From JADGNZ01 sp035995985 (GTDB taxonomy: Bacteria > Acidobacteriota > Thermoanaerobaculia > Gp7-AA8), in the NCBI GenBank assembly GCA_035995985.1, contig DASYJY010000049.1:1-24852 (forward strand): DNA of 24,852 nucleotides, given 5' to 3'. Shown here piece by piece: positions 1-6,802 of the stretch. Position 1 is the first letter of the stretch, and each line of letters opens with the position of its first letter. Below the pieces are notes generated by a model. It searched no databases and was not told the origin of the DNA. It saw only the letters and a list, made by a program, of their open reading frames with translations. The position numbers were made by a program, and so were the translations under genes.

Positions 1-277
1 GCGCGCGCGGGCCCTGCACGGCGGGGCCCTTCGAACGGTTGAGCACCTTGAACTGGATGCCGGCGCGGTCGGTCGCCTCCCCCATCAAGCCGCCGAGGGC
101 GTCGATCTCTTTGACGAGGTTACCTTTCGCGAGACCGCCGATGGCAGGGTTGCACGACATGCGGCCGATGGCGTCGCGCAGCATCGTCAGCAGCGCGACG
201 CGTGCGCCGCCACGGGCGCAGACGCGGGCAGCCTCAGCGCCGGCGTGGCCTCCGCCAATCACAATCACGTCGAACAT
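1..277 (-). CDS. mnmG: MnmG (GidA), N-terminal 92 residues; gene runs off the left edge
   Basis: Encodes the FAD-binding subunit of the MnmE-MnmG complex, which builds the carboxymethylaminomethyl group on the wobble uridine of certain tRNAs. The visible protein begins MFDVIVIGGGHAGAEAA, where GGGHAG (residues 8-13) is the dinucleotide-binding Rossmann loop. It continues with the MnmG signature MSCNPAIGGLAKGNLVKEI at about residues 40-58 and IQFKVLNRSKGPAV at about 74-87. The ATG lies at 277-275 and no other start fits the Rossmann strand. It begins 30 bases after the mnmE stop on the same strand, so it is probably the next gene of the rpmH-to-mnmE operon. There is no Shine-Dalgarno-like sequence in front; the space is filled by a parS-like palindrome. 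Identity is certain; only the C-terminal part is missing, by window truncation. Confidence 0.97.
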   Translation of the reverse strand, partial: MFDVIVIGGGHAGAEAARVCARGGARVALLTMLRDAIGRMSCNPAIGGLAKGNLVKEIDALGGLMGEATDRAGIQFKVLNRSKGPAVQGPRA

Positions 278-292
278 GTTTCACGTGGAACA
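277..292. promoter_or_regulatory. parS: parS-like centromere site (ParB binding)
   Basis: The 16-mer TGTTTCACGTGGAACA differs at one base from the widely conserved parS palindrome TGTTTCACGTGAAACA. On the minus strand it reads TGTTCCACGTGAAACA, and its final A is the A of the mnmG ATG. The site marks the origin region for ParB loading and chromosome segregation. Its place between mnmE and mnmG beside oriC is where parS sites are commonly found. No second full match was seen in the window. Confidence 0.88.
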
Positions 293-307
293 GCCGCCCG
301 CGCGCGC

Positions 308-1618
308 TCACTTCCCGATGCAGAACTTCGAGAAGATCTCGGTGAAGACGTGGTCTTGGGTGATCGCGCCGGTGAGCAGGCCGAGGGACGTCGCGGCTCG
401 GTAGAGGTCGACGAGGATTACTGTTTCGTCGAGTTGGGCATCAAGCGATGCCAGAGCAGTCGTGAGTGCTTCTTTGCAGCCGAGAACGGCTCGACGCTGC
501 CGCTCATTGACGAGGCTGCCTTCGGATGCAGCGAACTCCTCGCGGACCATCGAATCGAGTCGGCTCAGCAACTCGTGAATGCCGCGCTCAGCGGTAACAC
601 TTATGCCGAGAGCGCTTTGCGGTGCGGATGCGAGATCAGTTTTAGTGTAAATAACAATCGCGTCAGGGTATGCGGCGATCTCGTCGTCGGCTGTCAGACC
701 AGCGGCCGCATCGACCAAATAAAGAATCATGTCGGCATTCGCTGCCGCCTCACGCGCGCGCGCGACGCCAATCTCCTCGACCACATCGCCGCTGGTCCGC
801 AGGCCGGCGGTATCGGCAATCGTCACCGGCAAGCCGCCGATCTCGATCGTCTCGCGGACGATGTCGCGCGTCGTTCCCGGAATCGGCGTGACGATGGCGC
901 GATCGCTTCCCACGAGCCGATTCAGCAGCGTCGACTTGCCTGCGTTCGGGCGGCCGAGGATGACCGCGGTCAGGCCGGAGGTCGTAGCGCGTCCGCGTCG
1001 ATACGTTTCCGCAAGCGCCTCCGTCTCCGCGATCGCGCGCTCGATCTCGCGTCGTGCATCGTCACGCCTGATGAACTCGTATCCCTCTTCCGAAAAATCG
1101 AGCGCGGCCTCAAGTCGCGAAATTACGTGCAGCAGCGACTCGCGCACCGCCGCGGCACGCCGGCTCAAGACGCCGTGCAGATTGCCAAGCGAGAGCTTCG
1201 CCTGAAGTGCCGTGCGGGAGTTGATGAGATCGGAGATTGACTCGGCCTGCACGAGATCGAGCTTGCCGTTCAGCACCGCGCGTTCGGTGAATTCGCCCGG
1301 CTCGGCGAGACGCGCGCCGCATTCGATGATGGCCGCGATGACGCGTTCGATGAGCAGCGGGCTGCCGTGCAGCGTCAGCTCGACGAGATCGTTGCCGGTG
1401 AACGAATGCGGAGCGGCGTAACGAATGGCGATGCACTCGTCGAGCGGCTCGCCGTCCAGACTTAGTTGCGCCAAGGTGGCGAGACGCGCATCCGGCGCAA
1501 TCCTGCCGAGCTTCTCCAGGATCGCCGCGCTGCGCGGACCGTCGATCCGGACGATCGCGAGCGCTCCCCTGCCGAGCGGCGTGGCGGGAGCGACGATGGT
1601 GTCGAGTTCGGATGCCAC
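308..1618 (-). CDS. mnmE: MnmE (TrmE), tRNA-modification GTPase
   Basis: This is the GTPase partner of MnmG in wobble-uridine modification. The 436-residue protein has an N-terminal tetrahydrofolate-binding domain (about 1-118, with SFTGNDLVELTLHGSP near 72-87), a helical domain, and an inserted G domain. The G domain has the P-loop GRPNAGKST (222-230), switch GTTRD (248-252) and DTAG (269-272); the G4 motif is TKTD rather than NKxD. It ends in FCIGK, the C-terminal Cys motif essential in this family. Length is close to the usual 450 or so. It lies 10 bases after khpB and 30 before mnmG, consistent with one transcript. The start is an ATG at 1618, and the opening LDTIVAPATPLGRGAL matches family N-termini. 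Confidence 0.98.
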   Translation of the reverse strand: MASELDTIVAPATPLGRGALAIVRIDGPRSAAILEKLGRIAPDARLATLAQLSLDGEPLDECIAIRYAAPHSFTGNDLVELTLHGSPLLIERVIAAIIECGARLAEPGEFTERAVLNGKLDLVQAESISDLINSRTALQAKLSLGNLHGVLSRRAAAVRESLLHVISRLEAALDFSEEGYEFIRRDDARREIERAIAETEALAETYRRGRATTSGLTAVILGRPNAGKSTLLNRLVGSDRAIVTPIPGTTRDIVRETIEIGGLPVTIADTAGLRTSGDVVEEIGVARAREAAANADMILYLVDAAAGLTADDEIAAYPDAIVIYTKTDLASAPQSALGISVTAERGIHELLSRLDSMVREEFAASEGSLVNERQRRAVLGCKEALTTALASLDAQLDETVILVDLYRAATSLGLLTGAITQDHVFTEIFSKFCIGK

Positions 1619-1628
1619 GCCGCGGAAA

Positions 1629-2486
1629 CTACTCCGCCGCGCCGCGCATCACAACCGCCACCCGCTTGTAGAAGCCGTCGCCGCGCGATTCCGTCGTCAC
1701 GTCGGCGTCTTCCTGCAGCGCGAGGTGGACAATGCGGCGTTCGATCGGCGTCATCGCAGGAAGCAGCTGCTCGCGGCCGCTGCTGCGTACGAGATCGGCC
1801 AACTCCTTCGCCTTTTCGGCGAGTTGCTCGGCGCGGCGCTCTTTGAACGCCTCGCAATTCAGCTCGATCTCTTTTTCAACTTTGCGGCCGGTCATCGCTT
1901 TGTTGCCGAGAACCTGAAGGGCGTCGAGCAGCTCGCCGTGTTCTTCCGTGAGCAGCCGCGCATCTCCTCCGAACAGCCGGACGATGACCTGCGTCTCATT
2001 CTCCTCGGTACGGATTTCGAGCTGCAGTTTGGCCAGCGCGATCACGCGCCCGTACCAGGCGCGCACGACGCCGGCCTGCTCCGACTCCGGCCCCTGCTCC
2101 GGGATATCGCCGGCGAAACGTTCGAAGTCGCCGGTCTGAAAATCGTCGGCAGTTTCGCGCCGAGGAGCGCGGTTGCCGCCGCCGGAACGGCGCCCACGAT
2201 CGCCGCCATTTCCGCCGCGGCCACGATCGCGATTGCCTCGGCCACGTCCGCCGCCACCGCCCGGACGGCGCGCTGCTCCTGGAGCTGGCGCTGCTGCTTC
2301 CTGAACCGAGGCTGCGATCGGTCTCTCATTCACCTCGGCTTCCACCACGACGTGCTTGATGCCGCCGAGAAAGCCCTTCTTCTCCAGCACTACGTGATAG
2401 GTCAATTGCACGCGGTCGACGCCGAATGCTTCGGACGCCATCGTCAGTGCTTCGTCGAGATTCTTGCCTTCGAATCGTTGCGCCAT
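1629..2486 (-). CDS. khpB: KhpB/Jag, Jag_N-KH-R3H RNA-binding protein with an Arg/Gly-rich linker
   Basis: This is an RNA-binding protein of the KhpB (Jag, EloR) family, usually encoded just downstream of yidC; in Gram-positive bacteria it acts with KhpA in cell elongation and RNA control. Domains in the 285-residue protein: Jag_N at about 1-52 (FEGKNLDEALTMA and KKGFLGG are typical), a linker at about 53-140, a KH domain at about 141-208, and R3H at about 215-283 (TPIERRIVHLALQ, then SRGDGFYKR). The linker between 73 and 110 is extremely rich in Gly, Arg and Asn with several RGG/RG-like repeats, which suggests a disordered extra RNA-binding segment. The gene lies 19 bases after yidC and 10 before mnmE. 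Family assignment is firm; its role in this organism is inferred. Confidence 0.95.
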   Translation of the reverse strand: MAQRFEGKNLDEALTMASEAFGVDRVQLTYHVVLEKKGFLGGIKHVVVEAEVNERPIAASVQEAAAPAPGAARRPGGGGGRGRGNRDRGRGGNGGDRGRRSGGGNRAPRRETADDFQTGDFERFAGDIPEQGPESEQAGVVRAWYGRVIALAKLQLEIRTEENETQVIVRLFGGDARLLTEEHGELLDALQVLGNKAMTGRKVEKEIELNCEAFKERRAEQLAEKAKELADLVRSSGREQLLPAMTPIERRIVHLALQEDADVTTESRGDGFYKRVAVVMRGAAE

Positions 2487-2505
2487 CGTCGTCAGGTCCG
2501 TTCGA

Positions 2506-4167
2506 TCACTTCGCCGGTGTGGCGGGATCGGTGAATTTGTTCATCAGGAGCTGCTGCACGATCGTCAGCAGATTCTGCATCAGCCAGTAAAGCACGACGC
2601 CGGTCGGGAACTCTTTGAAAATCCACCCCATGACCAGCGGCATGATCATGAACATCTTCTTCTGGGCCGGATCCGCCGTCGACGGCGTAATGGCCTGCTG
2701 GATGAACATCGTAACCGTCATCAGCAGCGGTGTGATGTAGTACGGGTCCTTCATCGACATGTCGTGAATCCAGAAGATGAAGGGCGCGCCGCGCAGCTCG
2801 ATGGCGTGCGAGAGCAAGCCGTAAAAGCCCCAGAGAATCGGGATCTGCAGCACGAACGGGAGACAGCCGCCGGCAGGATTGATCCCCTCCTGCTGGTAGA
2901 GCTTCATCATCTCCATGTTCATCTTCTGCTTCTGCTCGGGATCGGTTTTGGCCTTCTTGTATTTGGCCTTGATCGCCTCCTGCTTCGGCTGCAGTTTCTG
3001 CATCTTCTTCATGCCGATGAGCCACTTGTGCTGCAGCGGATAGAGCACGAGTTTGATGATGAGAGTGAGGACGATGATGGCCCAGCCGTAGTTCTTCGTG
3101 AAGCGATTCAGCCAGAGCAGAGCGGCCAGGAAGAAGCGGGCGATGATGCCGAAGACGCCGAGCTGCAGCGTCTTTTCGAAGCCGTAGCGGTCGACGACTT
3201 TGGCCTCTTTCGGACCGAAGAAGGCGGCGCCGGAGACGACGCCGTCCGGCGCCGCGTTGACGGCGGCGTAGAGCTCGCGGCGTTTATCTTTCTTCTCCAC
3301 GGCCGGTACGTCGATCGCGCGAATAATTGCGCCGCCTGACTTTTCCGGACGCAAGACGGAGAGGAAGTAGTTGTCCTGGATGCCGACGTACTGCACGGCC
3401 GGGAAGATGCTGAGCGTTTCGGCCTTCTCGCGGTTGATGCTTTTCAGGCTGTCGTCGCGCTGAACTACGCCATTGCCCGTGACGATGAACTGGTTGTCCT
3501 TCTCGTCAGGCCCGAGCGTTCGAATCCCGGGACCGATGGCGACGCGGTATGGCAGCGGCGGGGTGACCGACACCGCGAAGTTGAAGAGGTACTCCCCGGT
3601 GAAGCGGAAGGTCTTGCTGACCGCGTGCGTGCCGTCGGACCAGCGGTACTCGACGACGTGCGCGCCTTTTTCGTCAAACTCGCGGACGGCGTACAGCGCC
3701 GCGTTTGCGCGGTGCATGAAGTTAGCGTCGGTCGCTTCGATCGCGAACGGATAGTCGGTGCGGCTCGGCTCGCGCTCTTTGACGAGCTCGACGTTCGTCT
3801 GATCGTTCTTGTCGCTCGGCTTTGCTTTGTAGTGGGTGAGTTGAAACGAGACCAGCTCGGCACCACGGTTCGAGAACTTCGCCACGAAGTCGGGGGACTC
3901 GATTTTTGTGATGGTCTGCGCGGTCGCTGCGATCGGCGCGACGACAGGAGCAGTTGCCGGCGTTTCGACGGCAGGCGCCGACGTGGTGGTCGACGCGGTA
4001 ACGGCTGCCGGCTGCGTGGTCGTAGCCGTGGCTGTCGTCGAAGTCGTCTCGACCTTCGCCGGTACCGGCTTTTTCATCAGATCGGGAAAGAGCTTCGGCG
4101 CGACGGCCGCCCACAGCCACAGGAATCCGATCGAGATCAGTACTGCCGCAAAGATTCGTTTTTCCAT
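2506..4167 (-). CDS. yidC: YidC membrane protein insertase (diderm type)
   Basis: Inserts and folds inner-membrane proteins, alone or with SecYEG. The 553-residue protein starts with a signal-anchor helix (about 5-23, IFAAVLISIGFLWLWAAV). A low-complexity Thr/Ala/Pro linker follows (about 39-84), then the large periplasmic P1 domain (about 85-335) found in diderm YidC. The conserved five-helix core runs from about 340 to the end, with YPLQHKWLIGMKKMQKLQPK, NPAGGCLPF and TPSTADPAQKKMFMIMP. The conserved Arg of the hydrophilic groove (IVRGIMYPL in E. coli) is replaced by Lys at about 372 (IIKLVLYPL), still positively charged. The C-terminal tail is short (FTDPATPAK). The gene starts one base after the yidD stop, so translation is probably coupled. 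Confidence 0.98.
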   Translation of the reverse strand: MEKRIFAAVLISIGFLWLWAAVAPKLFPDLMKKPVPAKVETTSTTATATTTQPAAVTASTTTSAPAVETPATAPVVAPIAATAQTITKIESPDFVAKFSNRGAELVSFQLTHYKAKPSDKNDQTNVELVKEREPSRTDYPFAIEATDANFMHRANAALYAVREFDEKGAHVVEYRWSDGTHAVSKTFRFTGEYLFNFAVSVTPPLPYRVAIGPGIRTLGPDEKDNQFIVTGNGVVQRDDSLKSINREKAETLSIFPAVQYVGIQDNYFLSVLRPEKSGGAIIRAIDVPAVEKKDKRRELYAAVNAAPDGVVSGAAFFGPKEAKVVDRYGFEKTLQLGVFGIIARFFLAALLWLNRFTKNYGWAIIVLTLIIKLVLYPLQHKWLIGMKKMQKLQPKQEAIKAKYKKAKTDPEQKQKMNMEMMKLYQQEGINPAGGCLPFVLQIPILWGFYGLLSHAIELRGAPFIFWIHDMSMKDPYYITPLLMTVTMFIQQAITPSTADPAQKKMFMIMPLVMGWIFKEFPTGVVLYWLMQNLLTIVQQLLMNKFTDPATPAK

Positions 4168-4168
4168 C

Positions 4169-4378
4169 TCAAGGGACGGGGTCCCAACCTCCAGGATTGA
4201 ACGGGTGGCAACGCGCCAGGCGCCGGATGCCGAGCCAGACGCCGCGCAGTGTGCCGTGCTTTTCGATCGCCTGCATCATGTAAATCGAGCAGGTGGGGTC
4301 GAAGCGGCACATCGGCGGCAGCAGCGGTGAGAGAAATCGCTTGTAAAAACGGAGCGGGGCGAGAGCGAGGACGCGCAT
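4169..4378 (-). CDS. yidD: YidD membrane protein insertion efficiency factor
   Basis: A small membrane-associated protein that helps YidC/Sec-dependent insertion. The 69-residue product has the family signature CRFDPTCSIY (about 24-33), the segment ALAPLRFYKRFLSPLLPP before it, and the ending CHPFNPGGWDPVP, which is diagnostic. The C-terminus stops right after this motif, so it is a short member of the family. Its ATG (4378) is three bases after the rnpA stop and its stop is one base before the yidC start, so it sits in the standard rnpA-yidD-yidC block. Confidence 0.96.
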   Translation of the reverse strand: MRVLALAPLRFYKRFLSPLLPPMCRFDPTCSIYMMQAIEKHGTLRGVWLGIRRLARCHPFNPGGWDPVP

Positions 4379-4381
4379 GAC

Positions 4382-4780
4382 TCATCGGGACGCGCTGCTC
4401 TCGGTCACGACGCGCTTCAAGGCGCGCCGCAGGTCGAGACTGTAATCGCCCCAACTCGCCTGCACGGCATTCGGCTTGACGTTGACGACGACGTCGAGCG
4501 AGCGGCTATCGATGTCGAGGGGACCGCGTTGACGCCGGTAGACCTCGCGGGTCCACCGTTTCAGCCGGTTGCGCACGTTTGCCTTGCCACTTTTTTTTGT
4601 CGCGGTGATGCCGATGCGCGAATACGGGAGGTCATTCGCGGCATAGAACAGTACGCTGTAATGGGAAAAGAGTTTGCGACCGGCTTCGTAGACGCGAAGG
4701 AACTCGCGGCGTTTGGCCAATCGTTTCTCTTTCGGCAGAGCCTCGGAGCTGGCGGAAAGTCCGCCGGCATCGGCTGACAA
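4382..4780 (-). CDS. rnpA: Ribonuclease P protein component
   Basis: The protein subunit of RNase P, which helps the catalytic RNA remove 5' leaders from pre-tRNAs. The family core begins at LPKEKRLAKRREFLRVYEAG (about residue 15 on) and contains the RNR signature NVRNRLKRWTREVYR (about 68-82), the basic helix that contacts the RNA. Length (132) is normal. The best start is a TTG at 4780, two bases after the rpmH stop. No in-frame ATG or GTG precedes the conserved core, so a rare start with translational coupling to rpmH is likely. The first 14 residues are poorly conserved, so a slightly different start is possible. Confidence 0.94.
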   Translation of the reverse strand: MSADAGGLSASSEALPKEKRLAKRREFLRVYEAGRKLFSHYSVLFYAANDLPYSRIGITATKKSGKANVRNRLKRWTREVYRRQRGPLDIDSRSLDVVVNVKPNAVQASWGDYSLDLRRALKRVVTESSASR

Positions 4781-4782
4781 GC

Positions 4783-4917
4783 CTAGACCGCCAGGCGCTT
4801 GCGGCCCTTGCGGCGGCGCCGTGAAAGCACCGCCTGCCCGTCTTTGGTCCGCATCCGGACCAGAAAGCCGTGCGTGCGCTTGCGGCGGCGGTTATTCGGC
4901 TGAAATGTACGCTTCAT
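4783..4917 (-). CDS. rpmH: 50S ribosomal protein L34
   Basis: The 44-residue basic protein MKRTFQPNNRRRKRTHGFLV... ends RRRRKGRKRLAV and matches L34 over its full length. The open frame extends upstream to 5034, but the conserved protein begins at the ATG at 4917. That ATG is preceded on the minus strand by an AAGGA ribosome-binding site about six bases away. It is the first gene of the leftward operon, read from the promoter at 4951-4979. L34 opening the rnpA-yidD-yidC block beside dnaA is the standard origin arrangement. Confidence 0.98.
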   Translation of the reverse strand: MKRTFQPNNRRRKRTHGFLVRMRTKDGQAVLSRRRRKGRKRLAV

Positions 4918-4950
4918 GATTTCCTTAAGCTTCTGAAAAAGAAGGCGGGG

Positions 4951-4979
4951 AGTATAGCGGCGGGTCGGAAGGTCGTCAA
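4951..4979 (-). promoter_or_regulatory. Sigma-70-type promoter of the rpmH operon
   Basis: Read on the minus strand, TTGACG (complement of 4974-4979) and TATACT (complement of 4951-4956) are separated by exactly 17 bases. Each matches the housekeeping consensus at five of six positions. The expected start of transcription is about 25 bases ahead of the L34 ATG. The downstream genes are separated by 1-30 bases, so this one promoter could drive rpmH through mnmG. Confidence 0.8.
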
Positions 4980-5100
4980 ACCAGCCAGCGACGGGGCGGA
5001 ACGTGAGGTCATAGCGGGCTATTCCGGCCGGCACGGCCTGCGGCGCTGGTTGCCCAAGGCTCGACCAACAACATCGTTGAGTTCCGCGGCGGGGACTCTC

Positions 5101-5126
5101 CTGATCTACTGCTCACTGATCTACTG
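5101..5126 (+). repeat. Two 11-bp direct repeats upstream of the dnaA promoter
   Basis: CTGATCTACTG occurs at 5101-5111 and again at 5116-5126, 15 bases start to start, followed by the partial copy CTGATCGACTGCT (5124-5136). The core ATCTACTGCT (5104-5113) is repeated exactly at 6751-6760 in the dnaA-dnaN gap, inside the putative unwinding tract. It may be an origin element or a dnaA regulatory site. The rest of 4980-5139 shows no gene and no other clear signal. Confidence 0.5.
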
Positions 5127-5139
5127 ATCGACTGCTTTG

Positions 5140-5148
5140 TGCTATCTT
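5140..5148 (+). promoter_or_regulatory. Predicted extended -10 promoter of dnaA
   Basis: TGCTATCTT at 5140-5148 has the TGN extension followed by TATCTT. No good -35 lies 16-18 bases upstream, which extended -10 promoters tolerate. Transcription would start near 5155, so the DnaA-box-like pair at 5173-5203 would lie in the leader just downstream. The same TGCTAT core occurs ahead of dnaN and the tRNA-Asn gene. Confidence 0.5.
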
Positions 5149-5172
5149 CGCCTCCCCTTTTTCAGGTCCGAA

Positions 5173-5203
5173 TTTTCCGCAGTTGTTGAAAACCTGCGGA
5201 TTA
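5173..5203. promoter_or_regulatory. Inverted pair of DnaA-box-like sites ahead of dnaA
   Basis: TTTTCCGCA (5173-5181) faces TGCGGATTA (5195-5203, reading TAATCCGCA on the other strand). The shared arms TCCGCAG and CTGCGGA form an inverted repeat with an 11-base spacer. The sites differ from the usual box TTATCCACA or TTTTCCACA mainly by G for A at position 7, the same change seen in the boxes after dnaA. Location between promoter and start codon suggests DnaA autoregulation and/or the left part of a bipartite origin. An RNA hairpin in the dnaA leader is the alternative reading. Confidence 0.6.
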
Positions 5204-5245
5204 TTAGAGTGATTGGACCTTGGCCGTGCCCTCTGTGAATCCGCG

Positions 5246-6556
5246 ATGAATCTCTGGAAGCAAGTCCTCGACCGGCTGGAGCAAACCATTGACAGGACTC
5301 AATTTGAGACGTGGTTCGCTCCGACCCGTTTCCTCGCCCAGAAGGGTGACACGATCGACGTAAGCGTCCCTTCTCAGCGGTTCGTCTCCGAGATCCGGCA
5401 GAACTACGCGCAGCAGATCCGGACCATCCTCGACGAGATGTCGACGGATCATCTCAACCTGCATCTCGTCGCCGACACCGAAGGCACGAGCGAGATGAAC
5501 ATCCCGCTCGGACCGCCGCCGTCGGCCGAGCTGCCGCTCTCGATTTTCAATCCGCGGTACCGGTTCGAAACGTTCGTGGTCGGCAAGTCGAATGAGCTCG
5601 CGTTCGCGGCTTCGAAGTCGATCGCTGAGAATCCGGCCGGCTCCTTCAACCCGCTCTTCATCTACGGCGGCGCGGGCCTCGGCAAGACGCATCTGATCCA
5701 GGCGATCGGCCAGCAGCTTCGCGACAGCACTGCCGGGTCAAAGGTCGTCTACATGTCGGCCGACTCGTTCGTAACGGAGTTGATCACCTCGATCCGCTAC
5801 GACCGGATGCAGCTGTTCCGCGATCGCTATCGCAAAGTCGACGCGCTCCTTCTTGACGACATCCAGTTCCTCGCAGGCAAGGAGAGGACGCAGGAGGAGT
5901 TCTTCCACACCTTCAACGCGCTCTACGAGGCCCAGAAGCAGATCGTCTTCACCTCGGATGCTCCGCCGAAAGAAATCCCGACGCTCGAGGAGCGGCTTCG
6001 CTCACGATTCGAATGGGGACTGATTGCCGACATCCAGCCGCCCGATCTCGAAACGAAGGTGGCAATCCTTCGCAAGAAGGCCGAGGAGCGGGCCATCGAT
6101 TTCCCGAATGACGCGGCGCTATTCGTGGCCGAGCGCGTGCGAACGAACATCCGCGAACTGGAAGGGCTGCTGAACCGCATCGTCGTCTACGCCTCGATGG
6201 CCGGACAAAAACACCTTTCTCTTGAGCTAACGAAGGAAGCGCTGAAGGAACTGCTGTCGAAGGAAAACAAGCCGATCACTCCGACGGAGATCATGCGCGT
6301 CGTCGCGGCGCACTACGGAACGACGGTCACGAATCTGAAGTCGAAGTCGAACGCGCAGACGGTCGCCTTCCCGCGTCAGGTGGCGATGTATCTGTGCAAG
6401 CACCTGACGGATCTCTCATATCCGGAGATCGGCCGCGTCTTCAATAACAAGCATCACTCGACGGTGATGTACTCAGTCGAAAAGATCGACGAGAAGATGC
6501 AGAACGATCCGCAGTTCGCCCGCGTGCTCGAAGGGTTGATGAAGCAGTTTCGATGA
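5246..6556 (+). CDS. dnaA: DnaA, replication initiator
   Basis: An AAA+ ATPase that binds DnaA boxes, melts oriC and loads the helicase. I use the ATG at 5246 (436 residues): MNLWKQVLDRLEQTIDRTQFETWF fits domain I starts, while an in-frame TTG at 5213 would only add 11 unconserved residues. Domain I is about 1-75 and the linker is short (about 76-100). Domain III has Walker A GGAGLGKTH (141-149), Walker B LLLDDIQF (201-208), and IVFTSD (sensor 1) with ERLRSRF (arginine finger) near 233-255. Domain IV carries SYPEIGRVF then NNKHHSTVMYS (400-410). In most DnaA proteins this last motif is GGRDHTTV; here the Asp that contacts DNA is His403 and Arg is Lys402. That fits the unusual boxes on both sides of the gene. 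Confidence 0.98.
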   Translation: MNLWKQVLDRLEQTIDRTQFETWFAPTRFLAQKGDTIDVSVPSQRFVSEIRQNYAQQIRTILDEMSTDHLNLHLVADTEGTSEMNIPLGPPPSAELPLSIFNPRYRFETFVVGKSNELAFAASKSIAENPAGSFNPLFIYGGAGLGKTHLIQAIGQQLRDSTAGSKVVYMSADSFVTELITSIRYDRMQLFRDRYRKVDALLLDDIQFLAGKERTQEEFFHTFNALYEAQKQIVFTSDAPPKEIPTLEERLRSRFEWGLIADIQPPDLETKVAILRKKAEERAIDFPNDAALFVAERVRTNIRELEGLLNRIVVYASMAGQKHLSLELTKEALKELLSKENKPITPTEIMRVVAAHYGTTVTNLKSKSNAQTVAFPRQVAMYLCKHLTDLSYPEIGRVFNNKHHSTVMYSVEKIDEKMQNDPQFARVLEGLMKQFR

Positions 6557-6790
6557 AATCCACAGCCCCTGCGGAAACGTCCCACGAAAACCTGCGGACA
6601 AAAATGGCTTCGGTCGCGCGGCGCTCAACGACTGCGGAAAACGGAGAAAATCTCCTTCGTTTTTCCGCGACGAAACCCGCAGTTTCACTCCGGAAGGAAC
6701 TGCTATACTTTCGAAACCTTTGCAGCGCGATGCCGGGTTTTTCCGCACGCATCTACTGCTTCCACTACTAACTAAAAAGACTTTTGTTCT
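6556..6790. other. oriC: Putative oriC: DnaA boxes plus unwinding element between dnaA and dnaN
   Basis: This gap has no gene. It holds box-like sites AAATCCACA (6556-6564), TGCGGAAAC (6570-6578), TGCGGACAA (6593-6601), TGCGGAAAA (6633-6641), TTTTCCGCG (6661-6669) and TTTTCCGCA (6739-6747). Read in one direction most are TTTTCCGCA or one base away. The last box is followed by CGCAT and then six triplets CTA CTG CTT CCA CTA CTA (6753-6770). These resemble the DnaA-trio (3'-GAT repeats) on which DnaA assembles on single strands. An A/T-rich stretch follows (6771-6790). Box, short spacer, trio and A/T-rich DNA in this order is the known bacterial basal unwinding arrangement. The location is standard and gene direction flips here; GC skew was not computed. 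Confidence 0.8.
6701..6709 (+). promoter_or_regulatory. Predicted extended -10 promoter of dnaN
   Basis: TGCTATACT carries the TGN extension and a TATACT hexamer (five of six to TATAAT). The -35 is weak (TTTCAC at 6683-6688, 15-base spacer). It lies inside the putative origin, between the box at 6661 and that at 6739, so DnaA binding could couple origin activity with dnaN transcription. The dnaN ribosome-binding site AAGGA (6792-6796) is six bases before its ATG. Confidence 0.55.
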
Positions 6791-6802
6791 GAAGGAAGAG
6801 AC

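Noticed and set aside
5213..5245. A longer DnaA beginning at the TTG at 5213
   Set aside because: The 11 added residues do not resemble DnaA N-termini; the ATG at 5246 gives the normal domain I start.
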